From: Maricaulaceae bacterium
Lineage (GTDB): Bacteria; Pseudomonadota; Alphaproteobacteria; Caulobacterales; Maricaulaceae
Direction: 5' to 3'
Assembly: GCA_026126205.1 (NCBI GenBank)
Contig: JAHCJP010000002.1
Coordinates: 248,001-312,000 of the forward strand
DNA length: 64,000 bases
In this document: positions 33,301 to 42,646 of the stretch, piece after piece
Layout: each line of letters opens with the position of its first letter
How positions within the stretch are numbered: position 1 is the first letter of the stretch
Made by a program: the position numbers and the translations under genes
The notes under the pieces: generated by a model
Seen by the model: the letters and a program-made list of their open reading frames with translations, nothing else
What the model was told of the DNA's origin: nothing
Database searches by the model: none

Positions 33301-35694
33301 TCATTCCCCGGTTTTCAGGGCTGAGACCATGTCCAGCCGGTCGAGCTGGCGGCGCACCAGCAGGCTGGACCCGACAGTAACCGCCAGCACCACGGCGCAG
33401 GCGAAGCCATAGGTGGACGGCTCGATCACGAAGGGCAGGCGGAACATGTCGCTGCTCATCGCGCCGGCCATGTACCAGGCCAGGCCCGTTCCCCCGGCCA
33501 TGCCCAGCGGCAGGGCCAGAAGCGTCAGGAACGCCACCTCGCCCAGCAGGATGTAGGATACCGCGCCGCGCGAAAACCCCAGCACGCGCAGCGAGGCCAG
33601 TTCGCGCTGGCGCTCGGCGTAGCTGATGCGGATGCTGTTATAGACCACGCCCAGCGCGATCAGCGCGCCGAACAGCGAGTAGATGCCCAGCGCCGCGCCA
33701 AGGTTTTCGTCCATCATCCCGGCCAGCGTATCCGCCGCCAGCGCCTGCAGCGACACCCCGGCGACACCTGGCGCCGCGGTCAGGCGCGCGTAAAGCGCGT
33801 CCACCGCGTCCCGATCGACGCGCAGATTGACGCCCGAGACCACCGGACCTTCGCGCAGCAACCGGTTCAGATCCTCGATGCGCATCTGCGCGCCGGAGCC
33901 GACATGCGTCGGCGCCACCGCCGCCACCGGAACCATCAACGCCGGCCGGCGGCCCTCGGTGATCTCGATCTGGATCGTGTCTCCGGCTCGGATGTTCAGC
34001 TTCGCCGCCAGGTCGTCGGACAGCACCAGCCCGCCCGGCGGCGGCGTCACCGCGCGTCCGGCGGCGTCGATCAGGCGTGAAAGCTCGGCGTCCGCCGGGA
34101 CGCCGATGATCGCCGCGCGCTCCTCCAGATGCCCGTGGCGCAGCCGCGCCGGTGCGGCGCGGAACGGTTCGGCCGCCATCACGCCGGGTAGACGCGCAAT
34201 GCTGTGATAGGCGCTGCGCGGCCGCGGCTCGACGAAGGTGACGGCGACATCGTGGCGGTTGGCGACGCCGAAAAAGTCGCCGATCAGCACCTTGATGGAA
34301 TCCATCATGAACAGCGTACCGATCAGCAGCGCGACCGAGGCGGCGATGCCCGCCATCGTCAACCCGGCCCGCGCCGGCCAGCGTATGATCTGCCGCAGGA
34401 TCATCCGCGTCTGCTGGTCCAGCGCCCTCAGGCGGGTGATTCCCATGCCGGCGGCGCGCGAATAGTCCGGCGGCGGCGGAAGCGTCATCGCCTGCGCCGG
34501 GTTCAGCGCCGCCGCGCGCCGCGCCGCCAGCGCCGCACCGCCCAGCACCGCAGCGCCCGACACCGCGCACACCGCGACATAGTCCATGGCGTCGGCCCGG
34601 AACACCAGGAAGGGGAAGGTGAAATACTCCATGTACAGCTCGGCCATCACGCGGCCCAGCCACATCCCCAGCCCGCCGCCGATGGCCAGCCCCAGCGCGC
34701 CGATGGCGGCGACCAGTTTCAGATAGTGCCGGGTCACCTCGCCGTCGCTGTACCCGAACGCCTTCATCAGGCCGATGCCGGCGCGCTGCACGGCGATGAT
34801 GCGGGTGATGACGATATTGACCAGGAACGCCGCCACCAGAAGGAAGATCGGCGGAATGACCATGCCCATGGTGCGCAGCTGGTCCATCTCGCTGGCGACG
34901 AAGGAATCGGACAACTGGTCGCGGCGGCCATAGGCGCCGGGCGCGCCATAAGGCGCCAGCAGCCGGTCCAGCCCGGCGATCACCGCCGCCTCGTTCGCAC
35001 CGCGTGACAGCCGCACCACCACCTCGTTGAAGGCGCCGTCGCGGTTCGTCGCCTGCGCCAGCGCGCGGCGGTTCATCCAGATCACGCCGTAAAGACGCGC
35101 ATCGGGCACCATCTGGCCCGGCGCGATGGCGTAGACATGCTCCGGCGACAGGGCGATCCCCACCACATGCAGGCGCAGGCGGCCGCCATAGACCGTCACC
35201 GCCAGGCTGTCGCCGGGCGCAAGACCGTGCGCGTCGGCGAACCCCTGCAGCACCACGGCCTCGTCGCGGTGGTCGGGGCGGGGCATGCGGCCCTGCGTCA
35301 GGTGCAGGCGGTTGACCGCGCCTTCGCCGGACTCGGGCAGCGAGATGATCTCGCCCGAGGCCGGTTCGGCCATGTCCGGCATGTCCAGCAGCGCCGGGAA
35401 GCGGATGCGGCTTTCGGCCGCCTGCACGCCGTCGATGGCGCGCACCCCGGCGATCAGCGCGTTCGGCGCGCGCACCACCGGGGCCCAGACATCGGCGAAC
35501 AGATAGCGGTCGTAATAGGCGCGGCGCGTCTCCTCCAGCGAAGTCAGCATGCCCGCCGCCAGCAGGTGCACAGCCACCCCGCCGGCGATGACGAAGGCGA
35601 TGGCCAGCGCCTGCATGCGCATGCCCCACAGGTCGCGGACCAGCTTGCGGTCCAGCGCGCGCAATAGCGCAAACATCCCCTTTCCGTTCACCAT
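33301..35694 (-). CDS. FtsX/MacB-type ABC transporter permease, duplicated form
   Basis: 797 residues with two copies of the FtsX/MacB permease layout: helix 1 about 20-45, a large periplasmic domain, three helices about 265-395, then a second helix/periplasmic domain/three-helix set ending in 'VSALKTGE'. The hydrophobic segments '[19 protein letters not shown]' and '[18 protein letters not shown]' begin the three-helix bundles. This type moves lipids or amphipathic molecules by a mechanotransmission mechanism. The ATG at 35694 overlaps the ATPase gene by 7 nt. A second ATG at 35676 has 'GGAAAGGGG' directly before it, so the true start may be six residues later. Confidence 0.88.
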   Translation of the reverse strand: MVNGKGMFALLRALDRKLVRDLWGMRMQALAIAFVIAGGVAVHLLAAGMLTSLEETRRAYYDRYLFADVWAPVVRAPNALIAGVRAIDGVQAAESRIRFPALLDMPDMAEPASGEIISLPESGEGAVNRLHLTQGRMPRPDHRDEAVVLQGFADAHGLAPGDSLAVTVYGGRLRLHVVGIALSPEHVYAIAPGQMVPDARLYGVIWMNRRALAQATNRDGAFNEVVVRLSRGANEAAVIAGLDRLLAPYGAPGAYGRRDQLSDSFVASEMDQLRTMGMVIPPIFLLVAAFLVNIVITRIIAVQRAGIGLMKAFGYSDGEVTRHYLKLVAAIGALGLAIGGGLGMWLGRVMAELYMEYFTFPFLVFRADAMDYVAVCAVSGAAVLGGAALAARRAAALNPAQAMTLPPPPDYSRAAGMGITRLRALDQQTRMILRQIIRWPARAGLTMAGIAASVALLIGTLFMMDSIKVLIGDFFGVANRHDVAVTFVEPRPRSAYHSIARLPGVMAAEPFRAAPARLRHGHLEERAAIIGVPADAELSRLIDAAGRAVTPPPGGLVLSDDLAAKLNIRAGDTIQIEITEGRRPALMVPVAAVAPTHVGSGAQMRIEDLNRLLREGPVVSGVNLRVDRDAVDALYARLTAAPGVAGVSLQALAADTLAGMMDENLGAALGIYSLFGALIALGVVYNSIRISYAERQRELASLRVLGFSRGAVSYILLGEVAFLTLLALPLGMAGGTGLAWYMAGAMSSDMFRLPFVIEPSTYGFACAVVLAVTVGSSLLVRRQLDRLDMVSALKTGE

Positions 35695-36587
35695 GAGATG
35701 TCTTTCGGATGCGTCTTGGCGGTGTTTTTACGCACCTCCCGCACCCTTCCGTCCGCGAAGATCACCACGCGGTCGGCCATGGCGGCGACGCTCTGGTTGT
35801 GGGTGATGATCAGGGTGGTGGACTTCAGATCGTCATTGACGGTTTTCAGCGCCTCCAGCACCCGCACCCCGGTCGGCGAATCCAGCGCCCCCGTCGGTTC
35901 GTCGCACAACAGCACCGAGGGCTGTTTCGCCACGGCGCGGGCGATAGCGACGCGCTGCTGCTCGCCGCCGGAAAGCTGGCCCGGGAAATGGCCCAGGCGC
36001 TGCTCAAGCCCGACCATGGCCAGCGCGTCCTCGGGTTTCAGCGGGTTTTCGGCGATCTCGGTGACCAGCGCCACGTTCTCCCACGCCGTCAGGCTGGGCA
36101 TCAGGTTGTAGAACTGGAACACGAAGCCGACATGGCGGCGGCGGAATTCGGTCAGCTCCCGCTGCCCGGCCGCGCCGATGTCGCGGCCGCGGAACACCAC
36201 CTCGCCCCCGGTCGCCCGGTCCAGCCCGCCGATGATGTTCAGAAAGGTCGACTTGCCGCTGCCCGAAGCGCCGAGAACCACGATCAGTTCGCCGTCCGGC
36301 AGCTCGATATCCACGCCGCGCAGGGCGTGCACGGCGCCGGTTCCGTGGCCATAGACCTTGGTCAGGCCGCGGGTGCTGAAACAGATCCCGTCCGCTTTAC
36401 CGGCGCGGGCGGTCGCGGCGCGTTTCGTCCGGGCCTCTGGCAAGGCGGCCTCCGCATGGGCGTCACCCCCTGATACCCGCACTTGCGCGAAGGTTGAAGG
36501 CCCGCAGGGCGAGGCGCGCCGCCGCAGGGGGGCGGGAAGGGCCATCTCGGCCATAGAGCGCTGCTGAGCCGCCCGCCCTCCACACAC
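35688..36587 (-). CDS. ABC transporter ATPase of the MacB/LolD type
   Basis: Up to 299 residues. The ABC core begins near residue 68 ('[13 protein letters not shown]') with Walker A 'GASGSGKST', Q-loop '[14 protein letters not shown]', signature 'LSGGEQQR', Walker B '[12 protein letters not shown]' and switch 'ITHNQSVA'. The '[11 protein letters not shown]' and '[14 protein letters not shown]' forms place it with LolD/MacB/DevA ATPases. The first 60 or so residues are Arg/Ala-rich with no conserved pattern, so translation probably starts later (for example ATG 36545 or GTG 36482), though none has a convincing ribosome site. It heads the ATPase-permease-adaptor operon; substrate unknown. Confidence 0.85.
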   Translation of the reverse strand: MCGGRAAQQRSMAEMALPAPLRRRASPCGPSTFAQVRVSGGDAHAEAALPEARTKRAATARAGKADGICFSTRGLTKVYGHGTGAVHALRGVDIELPDGELIVVLGASGSGKSTFLNIIGGLDRATGGEVVFRGRDIGAAGQRELTEFRRRHVGFVFQFYNLMPSLTAWENVALVTEIAENPLKPEDALAMVGLEQRLGHFPGQLSGGEQQRVAIARAVAKQPSVLLCDEPTGALDSPTGVRVLEALKTVNDDLKSTTLIITHNQSVAAMADRVVIFADGRVREVRKNTAKTHPKDISW

Positions 36588-36684
36588 TTCAGGCCGGTTT
36601 AATCTGACAGTCCCAGTCTGGTTCCTGGTTGAAGACGGCGTTACCGTATATGAACAGGCGCTTCGGTGGAATGGAATCCATGTG

Positions 36685-38874
36685 ATGCGATTCCTGCTTG
36701 TATTGATCTGGTCGCTGGCGCTGTGCGGAGAGGCGGTCAGTCAGTCTGGCCCGTTGCGCGACCCGGATTTCGACCTGGCGCCGGATGCTGCGGGCGCCGT
36801 CTGGCGCGGCAATGCGAATGCCGAGCTCTGGCTTGACGACCAGAACCCCCAGTCGGGTGAAACAAGCCTGCGGGTGTCCGTGGCTGAGCAGACTGGTCAG
36901 GGGTTTGCGACGGTGAGTCAATCCATCCCGGCTGAGACTTTTGAAGGCCGGATAGTGCGCTTCCGCGCCGCGGTTCGAGTCCAGCCGGGATCTGGCGGAG
37001 CCGGCCTGTGGCTCCGGGTTGATAGACAAGCGGGCGGGGCCAGCTTCCTCGACAATATGCGTGATCGCCCCATCAGCGATGCCGGCTGGCGCTTCTACGA
37101 CATCGTCGCCCCCGTGGAGGCCGGGTCACAGCGGATTGTTGTAGGCCTGCTTGTGCGCTCGGGCTCGGCCTGGATTGACACGGCATCGATCGAAGACCTG
37201 GGGCCGATCGGAGCGGGTAATGTCGGCCCAGCGCCCCTTACAGCCCGCAGCCAGGAAAACCTGGAGGCGTTCGCGCGTCTCTATGGCTATGTGCGGTGGT
37301 TTCATCCCGCGCCGGAAGACGTTGATTGGAACGCCGTCGCCTTGGCGGGGGTCGACCGCATCGAAGCCGCCGCAGATGCGGCGGAACTCTCCGCTCGCCT
37401 CGTTGAGCTCTTCGCGCCGCTTGCACCCACACTGCAGGTATCGAGCGAGGGCCTGCCGGATGTCCCTGTGGTGGAGACTACCCAGGGGCTGGTCCGCTGG
37501 CGGCACTTCGGTGTCGGGATGCGCCCCGCACCGCCCCGTCCCACGCCTTATCGCAGCGAGTTGATTCACGCGGAAACCTACGAAGATGTGGCCGGTGACC
37601 TGCCCGGCGGCGTGGCCTTTCGCGTGCCGCTGACCGCCCAGCGACCGGGTTCTGGATGGAGCCCTTCGCACTTCGATCTGCAAAGACCCTCCTTTTATCG
37701 GCCGTCCGGACAGGATCGAACGACACGGCTGGCGGCGGTGGTGGTCGCCTGGTCGGCAATGCAAAACTTCTATCCCTACTTCGACGTGGTAGGGGATCGG
37801 TGGCGGGACGCCCTTCCGCCCGCCCTCGCCGAAGCCGCGATCGCGCGCTCGGAGACCGAATTTGTGAATGTCCTGGAGCGGCTTACCGTTCCGCTCGTTG
37901 ACGGCCATGTTGTGATAAACCCACAAGACCGCCGCGGTGCGCTTCCATTTCAATGGGATTGGGTAGAGGGCCAGCTCGTCATCGTTCAGGACGTCGAGGG
38001 TCTGGGACTGTCGGCTGGCGATTTGGTGCTGCGCGTCAATGGGCAAGCAAGCCAGGATGCGATCGATCTCGAGAGTTCGCTCATCAGCGGCTCACCGCAG
38101 TGGCAGCTCAATCGCGCACTTGAGCGCCTCAGAACAGGTCCGGTCGGAACGACAGTCGCTCTGGAGGTAGCCAACCCCCAGGGGGACGCGCGGTCACTCG
38201 ACGTCTCCCTCATGGCCCGCGAACCGGAGGACGAGCTGCGAGAGCCGCGCCCCCCTACGGTCTCCGACCTCGGCGATGAAATCCTCTATATTGATCTCAC
38301 CCGCGCCTCGATGGACGACCTGAATGACGCGGATTTTTCGCGCGCTAGCGCGGCCATCATTGATATGCGGGGATATCCTGGAGGTATCCAGGCAACGTTT
38401 CTCTCCCGCTTGATCGACCGGGAAATCAGTACGGCGCCGTTTGAGGTCGAACTCGCCATTCGGCCCGATCGGGACCCGACAGGTCGAACGATATACGATG
38501 GGGCATGGGCGATTTCGCCGGCTCAGCCACGATTTTCAGGTCGAACCGTCTTCCTCGCGGATGCGAGGGCCATCAGCTTTGCGGAGACTATTCTTGGAAT
38601 GGTCGAAGCTTACGACATCGGCGTAATTTTTGGCGCGGCCACAGCGGGCGCCAACGGCAATGTCAACACAATCGTCCTGCCCGGCGGCTATTCGCTTCGA
38701 TGGACCGGCATGGAGGTGTCCCGGCATGACCGCCAGCCCCTGCACGGCGTTGGCATCCCTCCCGACATTCCTGTTGAGCGGACCATTGAAGGGATACGTC
38801 GCCATGAAGACGAAGTGTTGGACGCGGCGTTAGCATGGTTGAGCGAAAACCTTGGAGCGGCGCCCTTGCGCTGA
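36685..38874 (+). CDS. Secreted S41-family peptidase with N-terminal carbohydrate-binding-like and PDZ regions
   Basis: 729 residues. Signal peptide 1-20. Residues about 25-175 form a beta-rich region like a galactose-binding jelly roll. A middle region has '[17 protein letters not shown]' and '[15 protein letters not shown]', the N-terminal S41 elements. A PDZ-like part lies near 430-505, and the C-terminal catalytic domain has nucleophile Ser631 and Glu634 in '[11 protein letters not shown]', then '[10 protein letters not shown]'. Such enzymes cleave peptides in the periplasm. The base composition is less GC-rich than its neighbours and uses more A/T-ending codons, suggesting a different history. 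The ATG at 36685 is preferred over a GTG one codon earlier. It ends near tRNA-Ser. Confidence 0.85.
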   Translation: MRFLLVLIWSLALCGEAVSQSGPLRDPDFDLAPDAAGAVWRGNANAELWLDDQNPQSGETSLRVSVAEQTGQGFATVSQSIPAETFEGRIVRFRAAVRVQPGSGGAGLWLRVDRQAGGASFLDNMRDRPISDAGWRFYDIVAPVEAGSQRIVVGLLVRSGSAWIDTASIEDLGPIGAGNVGPAPLTARSQENLEAFARLYGYVRWFHPAPEDVDWNAVALAGVDRIEAAADAAELSARLVELFAPLAPTLQVSSEGLPDVPVVETTQGLVRWRHFGVGMRPAPPRPTPYRSELIHAETYEDVAGDLPGGVAFRVPLTAQRPGSGWSPSHFDLQRPSFYRPSGQDRTTRLAAVVVAWSAMQNFYPYFDVVGDRWRDALPPALAEAAIARSETEFVNVLERLTVPLVDGHVVINPQDRRGALPFQWDWVEGQLVIVQDVEGLGLSAGDLVLRVNGQASQDAIDLESSLISGSPQWQLNRALERLRTGPVGTTVALEVANPQGDARSLDVSLMAREPEDELREPRPPTVSDLGDEILYIDLTRASMDDLNDADFSRASAAIIDMRGYPGGIQATFLSRLIDREISTAPFEVELAIRPDRDPTGRTIYDGAWAISPAQPRFSGRTVFLADARAISFAETILGMVEAYDIGVIFGAATAGANGNVNTIVLPGGYSLRWTGMEVSRHDRQPLHGVGIPPDIPVERTIEGIRRHEDEVLDAALAWLSENLGAAPLR

Positions 38875-38895
38875 CCGCCTCCTCGCTATTCGTTC

Positions 38896-38921
38896 ACCGT
38901 CAGGGTCAGGCTCCTGACGGT
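38896..38921 (+). terminator. Hairpin after the S41 peptidase gene
   Basis: A perfect 9-bp stem (ACCGTCAGG at 38896-38904 with CCTGACGGT at 38913-38921) around 8 nt begins 22 nt after the stop. No U-tract follows on the plus strand, so it may be a Rho-assisted stop or protect the RNA end. The rest of the gap to the tRNA (38922-39032) shows no gene. Confidence 0.35.
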
Positions 38922-39032
38922 AATCGCCCCGCCCCATAGCGCGATACGCCGAGGGACAGCCGGGTCGCATCTTGCGAGACCGGGCCGGTCGCCCGACCTT
39001 CAGTCGGCCGAAGCCCGCAGGGCGAAGCAGGA

Positions 39033-39122
39033 TGGCGGTGAGGGTGGGATTCGAACCCACGAGACGGTTGCCCGCCTACACGCGTTCCAGGCGTGCGCCT
39101 TCGACCACTCGGCCACCTCACC
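39033..39122 (-). tRNA. tRNA-Ser (anticodon GGA), CCA encoded
   Basis: 90 nt including an encoded CCA (read as TGG on the plus strand at 39033-39035). The acceptor stem GGTGAGG pairs with CCTCACC, followed by discriminator G. The anticodon loop CTGGAAC gives anticodon GGA, reading UCC and UCU. A long variable arm between the anticodon and T stems marks a class II tRNA, and the T-loop 'GGTTCGAATCC' is standard. It sits between the S41 peptidase gene and msrA. Confidence 0.95.
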
Positions 39123-39228
39123 CGCAAGGGCGGCGCACCATAGCCGAGGCCGGGTCGCGGTCAAGAACGCTGGCGCCCGGGCGCGGAAACCCTATCTTCA
39201 GCGGAGACGCCGCGAAGGAGGCCCCGCC

Positions 39229-39888
39229 ATGGCCTGGTTCGACAAACGCTGGAAAACCGAGCTGGTTCCCGCCGCCGAGGCCCTGCCCGGCCGCGCGGAC
39301 GCCATCGCCACGGCGGAGGCGCATTTCGTCTCCGGCCGGCCGCTGAAGGGCGGCGTTCCCGAAGGCATGCAGGAAGCATATTTCGCCCTTGGCTGTTTCT
39401 GGGGGGCGGAGCGCCTGTTCTGGGAGACGCCGGGAGTGTGGCTGACCGCCGCCGGCTATATGAACGGCCATACGCCGAACCCGGCATACGAAGAGGTCTG
39501 CACCGGCGCCACCGGCCATGCCGAGGCGGTGCGCGTGGTCTTCGACCCCGCCGTCATCTCCTATGAGGCGCTGCTGAAACTGTTTTTCGAGGCCCATGAC
39601 CCGACGCAGGGCATGCGCCAGGGCGGCGATGCCGGCACGCAGTACCGCAGCGGGATTTACGTGCTGAACGCGGCGCAAGAGGCGGCGGCGAGGGCCGTGC
39701 GGACGGCCTATGACGCGGCGCTGAAGGCGGCGGGCAAGGGCGTGGTGACGACGGAGATCGCGCCCGCCGGGCCGTTCTTCTACGCCGAGGACTATCACCA
39801 GCAATACCTGGCCAGGAACCCCGGCGGGTATTGCGGCCTGGGCGGCACCGGCGTCGCCTGCCCGGTCCGGCCCGGCGCGGCGGCGTGA
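39229..39888 (+). CDS. msrA: Peptide methionine (S)-S-oxide reductase MsrA
   Basis: 219 residues. The catalytic motif is 'ALGCFWGAE' with Cys56, followed by '[19 protein letters not shown]' (read as '[10 protein letters not shown]' and '[15 protein letters not shown]'). 'FFEAHDPTQ' and 'GTQYRS' complete the substrate pocket. Resolving cysteines lie in the C-terminal '[15 protein letters not shown]'. It repairs oxidised Met in proteins using thioredoxin. The ATG at 39229 follows 'CGAAGGAGGCCCCGCC'. The stop overlaps the GTG start of a SerB-like gene (GTGA), so both are co-translated. Confidence 0.93.
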   Translation: MAWFDKRWKTELVPAAEALPGRADAIATAEAHFVSGRPLKGGVPEGMQEAYFALGCFWGAERLFWETPGVWLTAAGYMNGHTPNPAYEEVCTGATGHAEAVRVVFDPAVISYEALLKLFFEAHDPTQGMRQGGDAGTQYRSGIYVLNAAQEAAARAVRTAYDAALKAAGKGVVTTEIAPAGPFFYAEDYHQQYLARNPGGYCGLGGTGVACPVRPGAAA

Positions 39889-40544
39889 GCGGCGCGCGGC
39901 TGATCGTCTTCGACGTCGATTCGACGCTGCTGGCCGTCGAGAGCCTCGATTACGCGCTGGTCCAGGCGCTGGGCCCCGCCGCCCGCGAACGCATTGACGC
40001 GATCACCACGCGCGGCATGGAGGGCGGGATGGATTTCCGCGCCTCGCTGATGGCGCGGCTCGACATGGCGGCGCTGGACCGGTTCGGCGTCGCCCGCGCC
40101 GCCATGGCCTTGCGCGAAACCGCGACGCCGGGCATGGCGGAGCTGCTGGCGGCGCTGCGGGCGCGCGGCGATGCGGTGCGCGCCGTTTCCGGCGGGTTTT
40201 CCGACCTGATCGGCCCGGCGCTGAAAACGCTGGGCTTCGATGCGGCCGGCATGCGCGCCAACCGCTTTCTGTGGGACGGCGACCGGGTGGCCGGGTTCGA
40301 CGCGGCCAACCCGCTGTCGGCCAATGGCGGCAAGGCCGTTGTGCTGCGCGCGCTGAAGGCGGAGACGGGCGCCGGCCACGCGGTGATGGTCGGCGACGGG
40401 ATCACCGATCTGGAGGCGTTCGAGGCCGGGGCGGCGGACGCCTTCATCGGTTTCGGCGGCGTTAAGCGGCGCGAGGCGGTGGCGGCGCGCGCCCCGGTGT
40501 TCGCCGATGACATGGCGGCGCTGGAAAAAGCCCTGCTCGGCTAA
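39885..40544 (+). CDS. HAD-superfamily phosphoserine-phosphatase-like protein
   Basis: 219 residues from GTG 39885, which overlaps the msrA stop by 4 nt. Motif I is '[14 protein letters not shown]' with nucleophile Asp10 and acid/base Asp12. The cap has '[13 protein letters not shown]', as in SerB, motif II is '[10 protein letters not shown]', the catalytic Lys is in 'NGGKAVVL', and motif IV is '[14 protein letters not shown]'. It would dephosphorylate phosphoserine in the last step of serine synthesis or a related small phosphomonoester. It is one of the shorter SerB-type forms, without an N-terminal ACT domain. Its stop overlaps the convergent DUF2306 gene by 4 nt. Confidence 0.83.
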   Translation: MSGARLIVFDVDSTLLAVESLDYALVQALGPAARERIDAITTRGMEGGMDFRASLMARLDMAALDRFGVARAAMALRETATPGMAELLAALRARGDAVRAVSGGFSDLIGPALKTLGFDAAGMRANRFLWDGDRVAGFDAANPLSANGGKAVVLRALKAETGAGHAVMVGDGITDLEAFEAGAADAFIGFGGVKRREAVAARAPVFADDMAALEKALLG

Positions 40545-40930
40545 CCCCCGAACGCGACCTGGTGCATGATGCGGCCAGGCATGAAGCTGAACAGGCCGGG
40601 GACCATCAGCGCGAACAGCACCATGCCCATCACCGCGCCGCGATGCCTGGCGGCGTTCCCGCGCCGGGCGTGCATCACCAGCTCCCAGGTCCCGTACAGC
40701 GTCAGCGGCACGAACAGGTGGATCCAGCTGAACTGGCCGCCATTGCGGATGAAGATGGCGGTGATCGCCACGATCAGCATCAGCGCCACCCAGACATAGC
40801 CCAGCGTGCGGTGCGGGATCGTGCCCTTTGGCGCGGCGATCTGCACAACGCCGAGGCCCAGCGCCGCCATGGCGGCGAAGGCGTGCAACTGGATATGCCA
40901 GGGCGCGGCCAGCAGGGGGTCGAGGCTCAT
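40541..40930 (-). CDS. DUF2306 small membrane protein
   Basis: 129 residues with four predicted membrane helices (around 15-32, 44-62, 71-88, 103-120). Conserved His residues at the start of helix 1 ('WHIQLHAF'), before helix 2 ('TIPHRTLGYVW') and in the third loop ('ARHRGAVMGM') are the DUF2306 pattern and could bind metal or haem. Function unknown. It lies divergent from the membrane-bound LytTR regulator, so the two may form a sensory or regulated pair. Its ATG overlaps the stop of a possible 19-residue micro-ORF (ATGA). The longer in-frame upstream reading is Arg-rich and not family-like. Confidence 0.82.
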   Translation of the reverse strand: MSLDPLLAAPWHIQLHAFAAMAALGLGVVQIAAPKGTIPHRTLGYVWVALMLIVAITAIFIRNGGQFSWIHLFVPLTLYGTWELVMHARRGNAARHRGAVMGMVLFALMVPGLFSFMPGRIMHQVAFGG

Positions 40931-40986
40931 GGCGCGCACCCCGCGGCGGCGGCGATCAGGAAAACGGTCAGGACCAGCAATGGCAT
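40927..40986 (-). CDS. Possible 19-residue hydrophobic micro-ORF coupled to DUF2306
   Basis: ATG at 40986 is preceded by GGGAG (8 nt spacing) and opens a 19-residue frame, MPLLVLTVFLIAAAAGCAP, ending in a TGA that overlaps the DUF2306 start (ATGA). The product would be a single membrane-spanning peptide or an isolated lipoprotein-type signal (AAGC). Coupled micro-ORFs can act as leader peptides or regulators. No comparison data support it, so it is only a candidate. Confidence 0.3.
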   Translation of the reverse strand: MPLLVLTVFLIAAAAGCAP

Positions 40987-41055
40987 GGCGGAGGCTCCCG
41001 GCGGCTTGCGTTCGCCGGGCAGGATCGGCGGCGCGGCGCGGCGGCAAACCGCGTT

Positions 41056-41137
41056 TTCGCCAACCGCCGCAAGCGCTTCGCGAATGGCGCCCCGGCGCGG
41101 TTGGCGAAGCGCCAATGGACCGGTTATTCAGTTGGCG
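41056..41137. promoter_or_regulatory. Repeated TTGGCG boxes in the DUF2306/LytTR divergent region
   Basis: A perfect 12-bp inverted repeat, TTCGCCAACCGC (41056-41067) and GCGGTTGGCGAA (41097-41108), is separated by 29 nt. The second arm is also half of TTGGCG-AAG-CGCCAA (41101-41115), and another TTGGCG occurs at 41132-41137. Four copies of one hexamer in 80 bp, just before the LytTR start at 41164, suggest a multi-site operator bound by the regulator or by a partner. Confidence 0.45.
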
Positions 41138-41163
41138 GGAGCCGCAACGGAGACGGCGCGGAC

Positions 41164-41910
41164 ATGAAACGGGCGCTGGAATGGGTGAGGCGGCGGCGCA
41201 GCGACCTGTTGCTGCTGCTGGCCATCGGCACCTTCCTGACCATCATCTCGCCGTTCGGGGCGACGGACAGGCTCGGCTTCGGCTGGGCCTGGATCTACTG
41301 GACCGGGCTTGTCGCCCTCGGCGCGGCGGCGGGCCATGCCGCCTCGCAGGCGCTGCCGCGCATCCTGCCGCCCGATCCGCCGCGCTGGCTGGTGTGGCTG
41401 CTGCTGTCGGCGGCGACGACGCTGGCGGTGACGCCGGCGATCGTGCTGGTGCAATGGCTGTCCGGCGCGCGGGTTCCGTGGGGGTTCATCCCGCAGCTAT
41501 TCTTTTTCGTCTGGGTGATCAGCGCCGCGATCACCGCCGTCAGCATGCTGGTCGAGGCGGTGCAGGCGGGCGCGGGGGGCGCAGGGCCGCAGCCTGGACG
41601 GGCGCTGACGGACAAGCTGCCGCCGCGGCTGAAACAGGCGCGGATCCTGTCGCTGGAGGCCGAGGACCATTACCTGCGCGTGCGCACCGACCGCGGCGAG
41701 GCGCTGGTCCTGATGCGGCTGTCGGACGCTGTGGCCGCCCTGTCCGGGCTGGACGGCGCGCAAACGCACCGGTCGTGGTGGGTGGCGCGAGACGCCGTAA
41801 CGGACGCTGAAACCGGCGGCGGACGCGCGGTGCTGGCGCTCAGCGACGGGGTGAAAGCCCCGGTCAGCCGCGGCAATTTCCAGAAACTGCGCCAGGCGGG
41901 GTGGTTCTAG
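41164..41910 (+). CDS. Membrane-bound LytTR-family transcriptional regulator
   Basis: 248 residues. Four predicted membrane helices occupy about 17-140 ('LLLLLAIGTFLTIISPFG', 'IYWTGLVALGAAAGHAA', 'WLVWLLLSAATTLAVTP', 'LFFFVWVISAAITAVSM'). The C-terminal domain (about 158-248) is LytTR: 'ARILSLEAEDHYLRVRTDRG', 'DAVAALSGLDGAQTHRSWWV', 'PVSRGNFQKLRQAG'. LytTR binds direct repeats in promoters. With no receiver, this is a one-component regulator sensing from the membrane. ATG 41164 follows 'AACGGAGACGGCGCGGAC'. It is divergent from DUF2306, and its likely site is the intergenic repeat region. Confidence 0.87.
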   Translation: MKRALEWVRRRRSDLLLLLAIGTFLTIISPFGATDRLGFGWAWIYWTGLVALGAAAGHAASQALPRILPPDPPRWLVWLLLSAATTLAVTPAIVLVQWLSGARVPWGFIPQLFFFVWVISAAITAVSMLVEAVQAGAGGAGPQPGRALTDKLPPRLKQARILSLEAEDHYLRVRTDRGEALVLMRLSDAVAALSGLDGAQTHRSWWVARDAVTDAETGGGRAVLALSDGVKAPVSRGNFQKLRQAGWF

Positions 41911-41914
41911 GGGA

Positions 41915-42472
41915 TCAGGCCGCCTCGGCCTGTTCGCGGGCCAGCGCGTAGCGGACCACGGTTTCGCCGCCGTCCTCGAACTGGCCGGTCTCGGAGAATC
42001 CCGCCTTCTCCAGCACCCGCCGCGACGCGGTGAGATGGGTCAGCGTGTGCGCCTGCACGCAGCGGACCTGCGCGTGCCGCCAGGCCCAGCCGAGCAGGCC
42101 GTTGACCGCCTCGGTCGCCAGCCCCTGTTCGCGGAAGGACAGGATCATCGAATAGCCGATCTCCACGGCGCCGCCCGCGTCCGGCGGCCCCTTGAACCCG
42201 CCGGCGCCGACGATGCGGTCCGGCTGGCCCGCCGCGCCCGGCCAGATGAACACCCACTGCCACCAGCCCGCCTCTTCCGGCCGTTCAGCCAGCCGGTCGC
42301 GGGTCCATTCCAGCGCCGCGCGGTCCATCAGGTCCGGCGGCCAGGCGGCCTCCGGCGCGACATCAAGGGCGGTGAAAAAGCCGGGAAGGTCGTCGAGCTG
42401 CAACGCCGCCAGCGCCGCGTCGAGAGGCGCGAGCTTCAAACGCTGGGTGCATATGGCGGCGGGTCTGGTCAT
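41915..42472 (-). CDS. GNAT-family N-acetyltransferase (RimJ/RimL type)
   Basis: 185 residues from ATG at 42472. The start 'ICTQRLKLAPLDAA' and the later 'VEIGYSMILSFREQGLATEAV' (acetyl-CoA motif A, RxxGxA as REQGLA) then 'VQAHTLTHLTASRRVLEKAGF' match the RimJ/RimL group. Members acetylate N-termini of ribosomal proteins or small amines; this one's target is unknown. An upstream TTG at 42484 is possible but adds only four residues. It is convergent with the LytTR gene, with 4 nt between the stops. Confidence 0.83.
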   Translation of the reverse strand: MTRPAAICTQRLKLAPLDAALAALQLDDLPGFFTALDVAPEAAWPPDLMDRAALEWTRDRLAERPEEAGWWQWVFIWPGAAGQPDRIVGAGGFKGPPDAGGAVEIGYSMILSFREQGLATEAVNGLLGWAWRHAQVRCVQAHTLTHLTASRRVLEKAGFSETGQFEDGGETVVRYALAREQAEAA

Positions 42473-42646
42473 CAATCCACGCAAAACGGGATCTGGAGCG
42501 ATGGCTCCATATTGCCCGAAACGGCTGTCCCCGTCCCGTTAACATTATGTGATTCGGGGGCCGCCTGCGCCTGTTTCCATGGCTTCGGGCTCCGGGAGTC
42601 TGCCGCCGGATTCCGGCGGCATCAAGGCTGGCCGCCGGCGCGCGCC

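Noticed and set aside
33637..35629. Alternative minus-strand frame over the FtsX permease
   Set aside because: Arg/Gly-rich translation without hydrophobic segments; the overlapping frame has the full FtsX layout.
36589..37029. A 146-codon minus-strand frame upstream of the ABC ATPase
   Set aside because: It is antisense to the signal peptide and N-terminus of the S41 peptidase and shows no domain pattern or ribosome site.
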